Shown here: positions 23,530-36,540 of the stretch, in pieces
Layout of the letters: every line of letters begins with the position of its first letter
Position numbering within the stretch: the stretch's first letter is position 1
Origin: Prostheceraeus crozeri
Lineage: Eukaryota; Platyhelminthes; Polycladida; Euryleptidae
Direction of reading: 5' to 3'
DNA length: 64,000 nt
NCBI GenBank assembly: GCA_907163375.1
Contig: CAJQUW010001813.1
Location: 1-64,000, forward strand
The notes under the pieces: model-generated
The model's database searches: none
Told to the model about the DNA's origin: nothing
Seen by the model: the letters and a program-made list of their open reading frames with translations, nothing else
Made by a program: the position numbers and the translations under genes

Positions 23530-24300
23530 CAGTAGCAATAAGTTCCTATGTTCAGAGTGTGAGTGGATTTATGTGGGTCAAACCGGAAGAACAATTGAAG
23601 ACAGAAAAAAGAAGCATTAGCATTGAGCATGCAGTAAAGACAGTCGATGTCGGCAGATCAAAGGCGGCGAGACACTGTTTTGAGAGTGACCACCGCATCG
23701 ACATCTCCGATATGCCTGTGATTTGCAAGGAGGGAGGATGGAGACGAAGACAAAGACTCATTAAAGAAACAATTTGGACCAGGAGGTTTGGTGGAAGTGC
23801 TGATAGAGTTGTCGATACGGGAGGTCAGTCATGATGATTGAGAAAAAGCAGGTTCTCTTCCAATTTTTACGACTTATATTTCAGTAAATAAGAGAGCGAG
23901 TCACTCGACGCGTTTCGTCTATACACAGACAGTATCAAGGGTTCTTAGCAGGTGGTGGAAGTAACCGTGTTGGCCACGACATCGGTTGTACCTGGAACCA
24001 TGTCTTGTCTTGAATTTTCGCGGTGACTTGTTTTCCTTTCCCCATATGATTTATCACTTTTAGTATTACTACTTTTGTATCTTTGTTTAGTAGTAGATTT
24101 TATTATTAACTTTATCTTCAGTATCGTTATTAGTTTCTATTTCACTGCATTGTTCTTTTGATATTTCTATGTCTGATTTGTGTCAACGTGTGTCTTCAAT
24201 CGGTTTAGAATGTATGTGATTAACTTCTCTGAAGATGATGTGCTGAGTGTATCGAAAGCGCTAAGAAACGAGTTCGTTTTTATTTTCACTCCAACAACAG
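23530..24300 (+). pseudogene. Second Penelope-like element remnant: GIY-YIG domain and 3' tail
   Basis: Around 23568 one frame reads WIYVGQTGRTIEDR, the core of a GIY-YIG nuclease, and then hits stops. The next frame continues with HAVKTVDVGRSKAARHC and DHRIDISDMPVI to 23834. So the domain is present but frameshifted, and it differs clearly from the one at 22.6 kb. It is followed by ACTCGACGCGTTTCGTC and, near 24230, CTCTGAAGATGATG with CGAAAGCGC, words common in PLE tails. Confidence 0.65.
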
Positions 24301-25336
24301 AGAGATGGGATTTCCACCGAACACAAGTACCAACAAGTTAAACTTCAGTTCAATCCAGCCCATTTGGCAATAGCAACTAAATAATCTGCATTTTTATTAT
24401 ATGTCAATCTGTAATGTTAATGATTTCAGTTCAGTATTATATACTGACATATTGACAAATTGATTAACGAGCGAATACGCCGTTACGCTCGAGACAAAAT
24501 TTTGATCACTTTAAAGCTTGCTGCTTTAAAAAATCTCCCTTTTATAGAGATGCGCTAGAGATGCGCAAAAAAGTGGAAGCATATTTCAAAGTTTGCTTTA
24601 TCCGAACACATCGCAATTTCGTCATTTGATGATAACTGCTTGGTTCCCGGAAGCCGGAAAGATCGTAACGCTCACGACATCAAGAAATCATCTCAGTAAT
24701 TTTCTTTGTGCTATTCCTAAAATTCTATTGAATTCAGTGCTGCCATCACATTTTTGAACATATTCATAAGATAAGTAGGTCTTTAGCCTTCATAAATGAT
24801 GAACCTGTAGCCAGCTACCTTCTGTAAACTTAATTCTTCAGCTACTATGATGTAGGTAATGCTCGCAACATATAGAAAGTAAGCCTCGCGACAGTTTGTC
24901 GATGAGAACTACAAGTAGTTATCATGCTTTGAATATCAAAAATCCGAGTGCATGTAAATGAACAAAAGTAAAATTGAAGTTATGACCACTGAAATAGCAA
25001 TTTTCACAAGTTAGTTCTATCAGCATTAATAATTTGATATTGTGGCTGCTTTTAGAGAGGAGATGCACAGAGCTCTTTGAAAGAGGACATCCAACATCAA
25101 GAGATAAAGCAATAGAGCTTGTGACCACCTCAACTATGTTCTACTTTCTTCAGTAATTCCTTGTATAGATTTTTAACTATATCGCCACAAAATGTAATCA
25201 AACTTACAATAAGCAGTTCCATAATAAAATGATTTCATTGATCACTCATGTCGCAACACATCGTAGATTTTATGCTCATCATTCGTCCATCATTTCCGTT
25301 CTCTGTACTTTTACCATGTTGCTAGCAAGAAATGTA
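24300..25336. other. Intron sequence, no gene seen
   Basis: Part of the receptor 1 intron between the PLE remnants and the hAT transposon; nothing recognisable. Confidence 0.45.
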
Positions 25337-26598
25337 GTGTGACACAGGCCCGTCGCCAGCGGGGGGGGGCAAGGGGGCGCCGCCCCCCCTGTTAAAAATT
25401 TCGCCCCTCCTGTTAAATAATGTTCACATGCGTCTATTTTCAGTTGATGGCAATGGTCATACAAGAAAAGCCTAATAGCATAATTCCATTGCATTGTGAA
25501 TGGAGTTTTTGACTGACGATAACTATTGACTCATTCAGCGTGAACATTTCCCACCTGTTACTCATTGCGAATAATTTATGACTTCATCACTTCAGTCCTT
25601 CACCACTGTTTTGTGTCTCTTTCTGATCATCAGTTTCTATTTAAGTTATTAGTTTCTAGGAGTTTCCCTCTTGATTAATTCCTCTGCTGCTCGTCTTTGT
25701 GTTATTTCGTGAACTTAACCTCTACGACTGATCTAACCTATCCTAAAAGAAAATGCAGTTAAGTTCGGCTAAATTTGTTGATTTTGAAATAGATGATTTG
25801 TGGAGAGGAAAGAATAGAAGTACCGCCAAATCCACATTCATAGGATCCGACTGCAGTTTTCCGGGGACATAATCAAAGGAGTGTTTGTCAATTAAATAAA
25901 CGGAGATATCCGGTAACGTAAGATTTTATTTTCTTCTTTTTGTCGGTTTCAAATTCAAAGTCATCTGACAGAAAGTGTTTAGCACAGACTTTCATCCTGT
26001 CAGTTACTTCATTAACACTTTTGAGATCAACGCGTTGTATAGGAACCATTTATTTCGTTGACTATATTCGTTCTCATATGGAAAACTGAATAATGACACC
26101 TTTTCGGTTCCATCGGTCTTCTACCCACTTTTGCAACCTCCAACGCAATATTTGTATGGCATGGTACAAAATAATAGTTATACACGAAATGAGTTGACAG
26201 TCAGTTGAAATTTAAGTTCACGTGAACACAACATGGTAGCATCGAGGAATGTAAGACGATGAATGAAGACAGTGGATTTATCAGGTTATCACTCCTTCGG
26301 CATTGAGTGAGTCATTCACTCGATGATTGAAGCCATTCGCATCAATAGAGTAAATAACTGCACCATGATTATTGGTTTTTTTTCACACAATGCATACATG
26401 CACACAAGGCAAATCCACTTTTCAATCTCGCATCAAGAAAGCAATTTGTCACTCTACTGACAATGCATCGGCCTGCGCTCAACAAATTCGAATTACACGC
26501 ACACGCTTACGTCTTTATTGACAATATCTGTGTCTTGTGTTCCCCCGTAACTGGTGACTTTTGTTTTATATTCAGAGGTGATAATTAAATAGTCGGAA

Positions 26599-28600
26599 AT
26601 GCCGCATCGCAATTCAAAAGATGAGGTGCATAAAAAATCTATCCTTTTAACATCATGGCTTCTAAAACCTCGAAGTTCACTCACGCCAGCATCTTCAGCT
26701 GATACCCCTACTACCTCCGCAACTGCGATCCAATCATCCACAACTGCGATCCAATCATCCACAACTGCGATCCAATCATCCACAACTTTCGATCCAATCA
26801 TCCGCAACTGCGATCCAATCATCCACAACTGCGATCCAATCATCCACAACTGCGATCCAATCATCCACAACTGCGATGCAGTCATCAGCAACTAAAATCC
26901 CTACACAATCTGCAACTGCGATTCCTAGTGTTTTGCATTCATTACCGAAAGACATATTTGGCGCTGAACTAAAGCAACCTCGACTTAAGTCATATCCAAG
27001 AGACAAGGACAACCGCTGCTTTCGATCACAGTGGTTTGGCCAATTCCCTTGGCTGGAATATTCCGTCGAAAGAGATGCAGCGTACTGTCATCCCTGCAGG
27101 ATATACGCTACCAGAAGTTCAAAGGAATTTGAGTCGGTCTTCATCAAGGCAGGTTACAGAGCATGGAAAACCGCTCTTGGAGACAAAAGAAAGGGATTTG
27201 TTCATCATGCTGAAACTACGACGCACAGAAATTCAACCATTGCTTGGAATGAGCAGAAAAACAGAGAGGACAGCAGAACATCGATATCTTACCTCATGAA
27301 CTCCGACATTCTAGAAAAGAGGAGATATTATGTCCAGTCCTTGATTGAGATAGTACAATTTTTGGCAACTAACGAATTGCCATTTAGGGGTGATGATTCA
27401 GACAGTGGTGTATTTCTCAAGATGTTCAAATACACTCTTCGAAAGGATAAAAAGCTTGCTGACATTGAGCCCGGAATTCCTCGCAATTCCACCTACACAT
27501 CTCCTACAATTCAAAATGATTTAATTGACACTCTTGCAAACGTCGTTGCAAGAGGAGTAGCATCCGACTGCCTAAACGCTGACGTTCCGTTTTTTACACT
27601 TTTAGCAGATGGAACGCGTGACAAGAGCAACATCGAAAATATCTCCATTTCAGTTCGATTTGTTAAGAATGGGAAAGTGGAAGAATGCCGTCTCTGCATG
27701 CCTATGTCTGCGAAACTGGATGCCTCATCGATGACCGACGTTATTTTGGAGAGCTTGGCAAAGTACAACCTTCCGATGGAGCGATTGCTTACCCAATGCC
27801 ATGATGGAGCCAGTTCAATGAGTGGCAGACTCGCAGGAGTGCAAGCTATCATACAGAGAAGAGCCGGAAAAGAGGTACCATACGTACATTGCTTTAACCA
27901 CCGACTTCATTTGGTTATTGTGGATCTAGTTTCTAATATCTCAGCAGTGAGGTACTACTTCGATCAGTGTGCAGTGATATACAAATTTTTCAAATGCCAA
28001 TCAATTGTTGATATGTACAATGGGACGAAATTGAAGCCATTACTCGAGACACGTTGGTCAGGACATCACGATGCCACAAAGCGTCTTATTGACAACCATG
28101 CAGAAATTGTCTCAACGTTGAAAGAGATCAGTAAGTCAATGAATTTGGAGGGCGATCTACCATCGAGAGCCATCGGATTGCGAAAAATTTTGTGTCGACC
28201 TAATTTCATGTTCATAGCTGTTGTTATGAAGCGCATACTGGGGATTTTGATGCCAATCGACAAAGCATTGCAAAGTCATGCATGTGATCTGCGAAAAGCC
28301 ATGGAATTAATCTCACAGGTCAAAAAAATGCTCAATGAAATGAGAAGTGAAGAAGTATTCAGTGATATATTGACAGAAAGTAATGCTTTCATAAAGGACC
28401 AAAAAAGTGACCATCCATCTCGCAAGAGAAAAATAAGTACCCTTCTGAGAGACAGTGTTGCTCTTGCGGCTGTCAGTGGCCATCAATCTGATATAGACAG
28501 CATAAACACCAAGGCAGTGTACTTCGAAATCATCGACCTTGTCACACAGAAACTTTATCGACGCTTTGAAGAAAAGGATTGGTTGTACAAGGCTTTGCAA
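26599..28600 (+). pseudogene. hAT transposase exon 1 (TTF zinc finger, DUF4371), with a frameshift in a coding minisatellite
   Basis: The frame opens at 26599 (MPHRNSKDEVHKKS...) and enters a 21-bp repeat encoding TAIQSST. One unit has an extra T (ACTTTCGATCC, about 26787-26789) that throws the frame, and from 26876 the continuing frame runs to a donor (CTTTGCAA|GTAAGT, 28600/28601). The downstream part has a TTF-type zinc finger (RCFRSQWFGQFPWLEY...CHPCRIY), then the DUF4371/RNase-H-like core with LLADGTRD (first catalytic aspartate region), TQCHDGASSMSG (second) and VHCFNHRLHLV. This is the ZMYM-like hAT family. Either initiation at 26876 gives a shorter N-terminus, or the copy is inactive. 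Confidence 0.85.
26718..26882 (+). repeat. 21-bp coding minisatellite in the hAT transposase
   Basis: About eight copies of ACTGCGATCCAATCATCCAC plus A, in register with the reading frame (7 residues per unit). One unit is 22 bp long and causes the frameshift. Confidence 0.9.
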
Positions 28601-29008
28601 GTAAGTTTCTCTTCTGCTCAAACACTACATAGGAAAATAAAATGTCGTTAACAGGTTTTGCATGTGAACAATAATAAATATATAAATAGCATTAACATCT
28701 ATTTTCATAAAGTCAAATAATAATCTTGCTTTTAGGCCTATTTGTTATCGTCATTGACTAATCATTGTCGCTATTGACATATCTAGATTCTTTTATGAAA
28801 TATTTTCTAGACTTCATTTACCAAATCGAACTATTTTGTGATAAGATCATCATATAACAAGCAAAATCCCTCATCAAATGTCCATAGCTGGAGAATTCAT
28901 ATGCAAGCCGTGTGTTTTAATTCTTTACTATCGAAGATTAAATTCTAAACTTAATGGTGCTGTAATAGTTAGCTACTGAAAATTGAGTAGTTGCTTTTTT
29001 TTCTGTAG

Positions 29009-29428
29009 GGAACTATACCAGACGGAGACGAATTTTTAATCAAGACTACGGTTGACCCGCTCAGCCGACTGGGAATTACGATTCCAGATGAAGGCGAATT
29101 AGATTTGGTGAGACGCTATCTCAAGAAGAAAATCAACGGGAGGCCTACTTCCACACTTCTCGATGTTTTGCGTAATCAAAGAGAGGCCTTCCAGTGCACA
29201 TACGATTTATTTGCGGAGGTGTCAACAATGGCCTGTTCCACTGCTGTCTGTGAGGCGTCGTTTTCGGCACTTACCCGCATTGATCGGCCACAACGACGAA
29301 GCATGGGGCAGTCTCGACGAGCCAGTTTGTGCTTTTTGACTTTTGAGAAAGATAGGGTGGAAAATATTGACGTTCAGTCTGTCTTGAAGACATTTATCAA
29401 TGTTCACAAACGCTTACAACTTTTTTGA
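29009..29428 (+). CDS. hAT transposase exon 2 (hATC dimerisation domain)
   Basis: Acceptor TTTTTTTTCTGTAG at 28995-29008; the phase-0 join to exon 1 keeps the frame and ends at 29428 (139 residues). It contains the C-terminal hAT dimerisation region (TMACSTAVCEASFSALTRI, then a basic RRSMGQSR segment and LCFLTFEKD). The intron is 408 bp. Confidence 0.85.
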   Translation, partial: GTIPDGDEFLIKTTVDPLSRLGITIPDEGELDLVRRYLKKKINGRPTSTLLDVLRNQREAFQCTYDLFAEVSTMACSTAVCEASFSALTRIDRPQRRSMGQSRRASLCFLTFEKDRVENIDVQSVLKTFINVHKRLQLF

Positions 29429-30781
29429 ATTACATTTGAATACTTAATCTGTGCATATTTTAATTTAGCTAACTTGCGATTACAATAGAAAGTACGAAAA
29501 TACAGATATGTGAAGCACAGGAATGTCAAATATGCATGATTAGGTATATTGGTTATGTGCTTCATTGAATATAAAAATCACAAACGCTTGCCCCTCCAGT
29601 CAAAAGCTGAGCCCCCCCCCTGTAAATCCATTCTGACGACGGGCCTGGTGTGACACATTTAAATGTCTCCTATATGTTTCTATGGTAGACAGAAATTTAG
29701 CGAATTTTGCATTAACTGGCCCGTTGGATCCATAATTTCATATTTCGACTTCGCTGGTGCACCAACTTTTTACTGATTACCAGCAGCATTACCGGTTGTC
29801 AGCAATTCATGCCGCTAAATGATTGACACATGAAGGTGATGTTTGCTTTCTATTGTTCGTCATAGAGTAGTTACTTAACTTGATGCAACAAATGTAACAA
29901 TGTAACGCTCGCGATAGTTCAAGCAGCTCCATTTAGTTTACAGAATTCTTGAATATCATTGAAGACTAAATCAAATTTCCACTTGGACTTTCTACAACGG
30001 ACATTTGTCGATAGAAATTTTTGCTACCACAAACATACACGGTATAGTTGACCATTTGAATGATTCATGAAAAAATGGTCAATTTAGCAACGAATTTTGG
30101 AAGTAATTGATGCCCACTTTAAGCACTCGCAAAAACAACTTGGAAGCATTAAAATGAAAAAATCGTTTCAATTCATGAACTTCAAGAAGTCTAATTAAAA
30201 AAATTGAAGCATTTTGTTAATTTCAATAATATTAGAAAATGGTCGCAACATTTACACATAGACTAACAGATTGAATCGGTGACTGTAATCAATACTTACA
30301 TACATTTTCCTGAAATAGCAGCGTTATTCTACTATCATGACAGTGTTATCACAACAAATACTCGCAGTTTATTCGCTACATTTCCAGCTCTCATAGGTGA
30401 AATTCACATTGTTTTTTCTAGCTTTTTCTATTTTTATCATGAAGGCCATCAGAACTCGTGGTGAATGGATTTTTCAGTAAATATGGAAATTATAAACTTA
30501 AAATCCATTCTTTACAATTTACTTAGCTTGACATCGACCATACCGACGGATCTACAAGCAAAAATAAGTGGATAGTTAATCAAAAAAAATAAAATATTCC
30601 AATTTCTGAAGTATGAATATCATTCTCTGATGCGGCATGAGTAGGTAAAGTCTAGGAGAATATATTTTCAAATTAATATCACGACTTTCAATGCTGTGTT
30701 GCCATTATTAGAGCGGAATACTCGTACTTGAATTGCATGTGATCTCTTAAATGATATATTTTATTTATTTTTTTTCAACAG

Positions 30782-31576
30782 GGAATGGTCATTCTAAGAA
30801 TGTACTACACCTTCGATGTAGACTGCGACGCAACGGTTTTGAAATTCCCTCAAGATACGATGACATGTCAACTATCATTCGTCAGTGATTTGTTAACATC
30901 AAGCATTGTTCTGGTGACAAGAGAATCTACGAAAGATGAAATGATTGCCTTCAATAACGAAGGTTCAGAGTGGCATGTTACGGACTTGACTTTCAAACCC
31001 ACAACAGAAAAATTGAAAGTTCTCAACCTATCGTACGAATTCTCAGCTGTTACTGCAGAAATCAAAGTTAAAAGGTCCGTAGGATATTATTTGGTTGTCC
31101 TACAGCTGCCAATTTTTATCATGAGCTGCTTGCTAGTCCTGTCGACGTTCATTTCAGTAATAGACGGAGAAAGAGTGAATTTTGTAACTCAATTGTGTCT
31201 CACCTATATTGTGTTTCTCCTACTTCTAGATTCAATTCTTCCCACATCAGGTTTGCCACTTCTATCTGTTTGTGTAATCGTTTGTTTCTTTCTAGCAGTA
31301 ATAAATGTTCTTGAGTCTGTTGTAATCAGATATTGGCTATCGCTAGCTGAGACAGAAACAGATAATTATACTGTGAATGAGATTGAACCAACAGAAAGCA
31401 GAACCAGCCATATTTTAGAGAACGGAGACAAGGAAGTCAGAATTGAAAGATATAGAAATGCTCGACGACGACCATGGCGATTACATGTAAAACGTTTGGA
31501 TTGGGTTACTTTAATCGTGAATTCTCTAACAGTTATTGGTCTTATGTTGCTGAATATCTTCATCGTGTATTCGTAG
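30782..31576 (+). CDS. Cys-loop (nicotinic-like) receptor subunit 1, exon 2: Cys-loop and four membrane helices
   Basis: Acceptor TTTTTTTTCAACAG, exon from 30782, stop at 31576 (264 residues); with exon 1 the protein is about 415 residues, normal for the family. The signature Cys-loop is present: two cysteines with exactly 13 residues between them, containing F-P-Q-D. Four membrane helices follow: M1 (LVVLQLPIFIMSCLLVL), M2 (NFVTQLCLTYIVFLLLLDSI), M3 (LLSVCVIVCFFLAVINV) and M4 (WVTLIVNSLTVIGLMLLNIF), with a short charged M3-M4 loop. M2 is preceded by G-E-R, resembling the GEK of cation channels rather than the PAR of anion channels, so I infer a cation-permeable channel. No adjacent cysteine pair of the alpha-subunit type is visible. 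The ligand cannot be told. Confidence 0.88.
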   Translation, partial: GMVILRMYYTFDVDCDATVLKFPQDTMTCQLSFVSDLLTSSIVLVTRESTKDEMIAFNNEGSEWHVTDLTFKPTTEKLKVLNLSYEFSAVTAEIKVKRSVGYYLVVLQLPIFIMSCLLVLSTFISVIDGERVNFVTQLCLTYIVFLLLLDSILPTSGLPLLSVCVIVCFFLAVINVLESVVIRYWLSLAETETDNYTVNEIEPTESRTSHILENGDKEVRIERYRNARRRPWRLHVKRLDWVTLIVNSLTVIGLMLLNIFIVYS

Positions 31577-34133
31577 AAATAATTGTAGATACAACATTGT
31601 GTAAAATATGGTGAGGACATTCATTAACCTGATCTGATGTCGTTCTTGTAAATATTCTCCATCCTTTCCTCGCATGCTATCAAATATTCGCATTACGTGT
31701 CATATATTTTTCCTCTTTGAAAAATAATCATTCCCACTGTGATATCAAAGTCATTTTCATATTTCTGTAATTTCAGCTTTTTTGGATCATTTTCTTATTC
31801 AAAAAAATGAATTTGGATAACATTGTTATCATTACTATTTTATTTCATTTGAATGAATTTCCATAGATTATGTGCTTTGACTGAGGCAGCCAATTCAGGC
31901 GAAAATGATTTAAAATATAGAAAATTGTTGTTTTTGGTGCGCCAATGAGTCACATCTATATTTTGGTATAATTGCGAAATTTTTATTTAACTTCCTTCTA
32001 AATGCTGAAAAATGGAAATTGATTTCACATTTCTTTTTTGATATACCATCTAAAAAAAGGATTTTTTAATTTTTATAGGAGGTTAGGCTCCATCGTTGAA
32101 GTGCCATCATCATGATAGTCTATGGGTATGGAGGATGGGTATCATGGGAAGCTGTATGTGTCTGAATTGCTTGGGACATCTAAGCTTTGGATTCACTTAT
32201 AGCCAATAATCATTGATAACTTGATGTACTGCAAAAATAATGTATTGCACATTCTTCGCATTTCTGCACGCTAACTTTCTTCTATAAACTCAACCTATTT
32301 TTGCAAATAAATTTATAGAAAGCATCAAACGCATCATTCTTTCTATGAGTCTGAAGAGAGCATTGCTATCGAATGTAAGTATATGAAAGACACTGGTGAG
32401 CAATATTCAGCAATTAATAAATAAGCTACTAGAAGTTCTCGAAATATCGGATTTTATTTTGATGACATTACCAAATCAAATTGAACGGAAGGGTCGTGGA
32501 GTATGCATCACAATGGAAGCAAAATCTCGGAGCAGAAAAGGATTTTGCCAAGCTAAAAACTATTTTTCCCGAAAGACTGACAGAATTACGAGTAGATCCA
32601 GTATTACTTATCAATGCACAGTAGTTATGATGATCAATTTCGTGATAATTAGTTGATGATCAAAATAGTTGCTCCATACCACGATCGAAGCATCACTGAA
32701 ATTGCAGTTACTCTTTGAAATTGCAGTCAAATTTAAGTCTACTCAAATTTAAGTTTCTATGCATCAACATCCAACTTTTTCGAAAAGAAAATTTTGAATC
32801 TATTTTGATTCAAAATGCAGACTGCCATTCGAATGAAGCATGTGCACAATTTTATTATCTGTCAGATTATGACGTATACTCATCACATGACGAAGACGCA
32901 TGACCATGGTATTTGGCACTTTGCTTTGTTGTAATCATGCTGTCGGCAATATTGAGCTCAGGCCTTGTCAATAATGTTTTTTTTACTGACCTGTGCACAG
33001 ATCGTGACAATCTTATCTGACGTATCTATGTGAAAGCCAAGTATCATCGAGTTTAGTAGCTTAATCCAAACTAGCCCAAACTTGTCACACACTCAGTCCA
33101 GAACCCTCTCCCGATTCCAAAAATCTATCAAAATAACATGCAGCTCCACATGCCTAAATGTACATTACATATTTTGGAAATTATTATTTTGAAGTGAGGG
33201 ATAAGAGTTAAATTTAATTTTGACAAAAGACAATCATTGCCATTGTGAATGATGTACTTTATTCCTGAAAAATCAGCTACAGGGAAAATTGACATATGTC
33301 TTGACTGTTTACCTGACGTTGCTTTGAAGCAAGAATTTTGAGCGAATATTAAAGAGAATAGTGAATGAGTCAAAAAGTTCTGCAATCAAATTGTAGGGTT
33401 ACTAGTACTAGCAGTACAGCATGAACTATCTATGAACTATAATGTCAAGTTTTAATTCGTAAAAAAAATCTAAAAGCATCAAACAGGATCTTTAAAACTC
33501 ATGTATGTCAGCCTATGGGAAAAAAGCTGTACTACTGAACCCTAGTTTCTGGAAAAACCTCATGCGCATATGAAATGGATTTGAATTCATTTTAATTGGG
33601 CATTAGGCGATGAAATCGTTTTATGGCCGGACGTTAACTGAATTGATCTTGATTGCATATGGATTCGACTTATTCAATTCCGCTAAAATGTCATTGATAT
33701 GTAGAAAACGCATATAGTTTGAATTTGAAATCCTTTTTTACAAAACTATCATCATCAATTGTATGTATTTCAGACGACAAGTATTTTCGTACATTTGATC
33801 ATCAATATCACTGGCGAGAAGTAAAATCCTGATGGAGCAATCAGCTAGGTGTTTTTTTCAAACAACAAGATGTAGGCATTTAAAATTCTGCGAACAAAGC
33901 AATAAAATGCACATTTTTTAATAAAAATCGCATTGATAAAAGCATTATACAAATTTTAACAAAATTCATTACTAAGAAAACACAACAAATGCACAATACA
34001 AAGGAGGAAGGATTTTCCACCTAAATACAGTCTCTTTATACTTCTTGATATTCATCGTTTCAATGATATCGGATAGATAATGCAATACCGGTACTAATTT
34101 TTTTCTTTTCCATCTGAATTTTCAACAACTTGC
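31577..34133. other. Region between the convergent receptor genes, no gene seen
   Basis: About 2.5 kb separating the 3' ends of the two receptor genes; AT-rich, no supported ORF or repeat. Confidence 0.5.
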
Positions 34134-34922
34134 TCAGATGAAAGATGTAGTAGGCTGCGAGTACACAACACAAATATTAATCAAAATAAGAATGGAAACG
34201 GTTACGATATTTATTATGAAAGTGACCCATTCCAGCCTTTTGGCATAAATGGCCCATGGATGTCTTGAAAATTCCCTCACTTTGATCTCTTGATCTTCAC
34301 GCGTAAAAAATCGTCATTTCTGCTTTTTGCGACTAACTCGTATTTTGAATAGGCCTCTTCCTCAATTTAAGCCAAACGCAGCTAATCCCTTACCACAACA
34401 GCTTCCACGAGATTCATCACTGCTAAGAAAAAACAGACAATTACACACACTGAGAGAATGGAGAGACCGCACTTAGGGAGAATTGAGTCGACCAACAGAA
34501 GGAAGACAATGTATGTCAGACATAGTTCAGTTATCAGCACCATCAGCAACGGAAATAAATGTCGAAAGAACAATCAGGCTACTTATAATGAGAATTGGTA
34601 TCTGAAGCACGACTAAATAATATCCGAGTGATCGAATGACTTTGATTTTAGCGGTCACAGCTGAAAACTCGTATGTCTGTCCCAAAACGTTGAGATTATC
34701 GATTGTAGGTTTGAAGGTTAATGATGTGACTCGCCATTCATCGTCATTGTTATCAAAAGCAATCATTTGTGCATCTGAAGGGTTAGTCTGGAGTTTTACG
34801 CTCGATGACTCCAATGAACTGACGAAGGACAACGAGCATACTAATGTATCGCGAGGAAACTTCAGGACATACGATTCGCAATTTGTATCGAATGTGTGGT
34901 GCATTCTTAGAATCACCATTCC
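34134..34922 (-). pseudogene. Cys-loop receptor 2, exon 2 (broken)
   Basis: Acceptor CTTTATCTACAG, exon from 34922 downwards, beginning G-M-V-I-L-R like its paralogue. The Cys-loop is intact (13 residues between cysteines, with FPRD) and so is M1. Near 34530 about 11 bp are missing relative to the paralogue just before M2, which shifts the frame into TGA. M2 and M3 are then read in the next frame (ELCLTYIVFLLLVDSI...) until a TAG at 34382-34384. The M4 segment (EWVTFIINIVTVSILILINI) is still legible in a further frame to a TGA at 34134. With the exon 1 insertion this marks a pseudogene. Confidence 0.85.
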
Positions 34923-36149
34923 CTGTAGATAAAGAGAATTAAGAGAATAATTATGAAGATAAATTTAATACAAACAACATAAATTAAATCATAATGGATT
35001 GCTGTTGTAAAAACTATTTAAAGCGAAATAGGAAAAATATTTGAAAAAGTGACCTCTAAGCTTGCTGTAATATTACATCTTCGATAGCAAAAGCAACAAC
35101 ATTGTAATTCACTTTTTAATCTCATTGAAATCTTTTTAAGTTTTCTTGGCACGATAATGATAGAGCTCTCGCATAGGATTCTTTCGAGGCTCGACCGAGA
35201 ATAGTGTCACTTCACATTTGAGCTTCACTAGTTCATATTGCCTCTATTCAATCTCAGTTGCATGTGCGCGAAATTCATGCAGCATTTTCTAGATAAGATA
35301 AAATTCATTTTATAATATGTGCACTGCCGATGGGACAAATGGAAGACAGTTCAAAATTGTTTTTAAAAATCTTTTCGTGCTTTGTACATATTTCAAAACA
35401 TTGTTTTCAAAGTTGGCCATAAACTATAAGTTCATACTGTTATAAATCTGGTCATAAAACACTTCTTTCATGCATGAAATTTTAATCAAAATGTTTAAGC
35501 ATATTCTAGTTATTGATGAGTTGCCTATGACAGACAACTTGCAGACCGGAGCTTTGATATTACATTCACAGCGAGCAGATTAAAGCACAGGAGCCAATGC
35601 ATCAACTGTATCCCTTGCTCTAGGAGGAAAATGGGAACAATGCAACCAAAATACTAACAAGAAACATGTAGTCGACGCCGACAAAGAAGTAAGCTTGTCG
35701 TATAATGTCATCGACATATTGTAGGCTTGCATCTCACGCATCAAAACAGCCTTTGTCGATATATTCGCTAGGTTGTTTATTTGAAAAATAGACAATGTGA
35801 AATGTTGCAGTCAAAAAGTGATTCTATTTTTAAAGCTTTAAAACAAACATAGTTGTTTTAAACATTGTTTAAAACTACCGTTTCTAAAACCATTTTTGGA
35901 AGCAAGGTATCTAAGACATAAACAAAAACATGAATATAAACTATGTTAAAGACCTAGCTTTTAAAGAATGATTTAAAGGATGCTTTTATCCTCTTGACAG
36001 CTATTCAATTGATATAGGAAACCTAAAATTATTCAGGGAAACACAACATGTTCTAATTGTGTTTCACACCAATGTATGCTAACTCCAATAATGAACATTA
36101 ATCTAAGTACTTGTCCAAGAATTATCTATTATATGTAATATGTAATATG

Positions 36150-36540
36150 AGTAGTGAAAACTGTGCCCTACTTGCGAGGGATAGGTACATGGATAGGTAC
36201 ATGTAAAGTTTAGTGTTATCAATAGGTACATGGATAGGTACATGTAAAGTTTAGTGTTATCAATAGGAACATGGATAGGTACATGGATAGGTACATGTAT
36301 ACTTTAGTTATCGATAGGCACATGGATAGGTACATGTATAATTCAGTGTTATGAATAGGAACTTGTATGAGATCTGTTTTACTGGATAGGTACATGTGTT
36401 TGGTACACTCAGTTGAGTACACTGTGTTTCGGAACGTCTATGATCGAACTTGTGTGGTTTGGTTCTGAGCACTTGGGTACGTACCGATAGACGTCCGTTG
36501 TTTGATTTTGAATGGGTTTGCTCAATTGCGACTATTGTGA
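36150..36540 (+). repeat. Polinton left terminal inverted repeat (391 bp)
   Basis: Matches the complement of 56232-56622 closely. The outer half contains tandem copies of ATAGGTACATGG and ATGTAAAGTTTAGTGTTATC; the inner half is unique (GGAACGTCTATGATCG...). Confidence 0.93.

Larger units (their letters stand above)
25345..29647 (+). mobile_element. hAT superfamily DNA transposon, 4303 bp
   Basis: Ends are CAGGCCCGTCG at the left and CGACGGGCCTG at the right, flanked by a perfect 8-bp target duplication GTGTGACA (25337-25344 and 29648-29655). Subterminal regions carry long G or C runs followed by CCCCTCC. It encodes a two-exon transposase on the plus strand. It sits in the receptor 1 intron in the same orientation as the gene. 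Confidence 0.95.

Noticed and set aside
26493-27012. Minus-strand frames with WMIGSQL/AVVDDWI repeats
   Set aside because: Antisense of the 21-bp coding minisatellite of the hAT transposase.
34382-34573. Separate small membrane protein
   Set aside because: It is the M2-M3 part of the receptor 2 pseudogene read after a frameshift.
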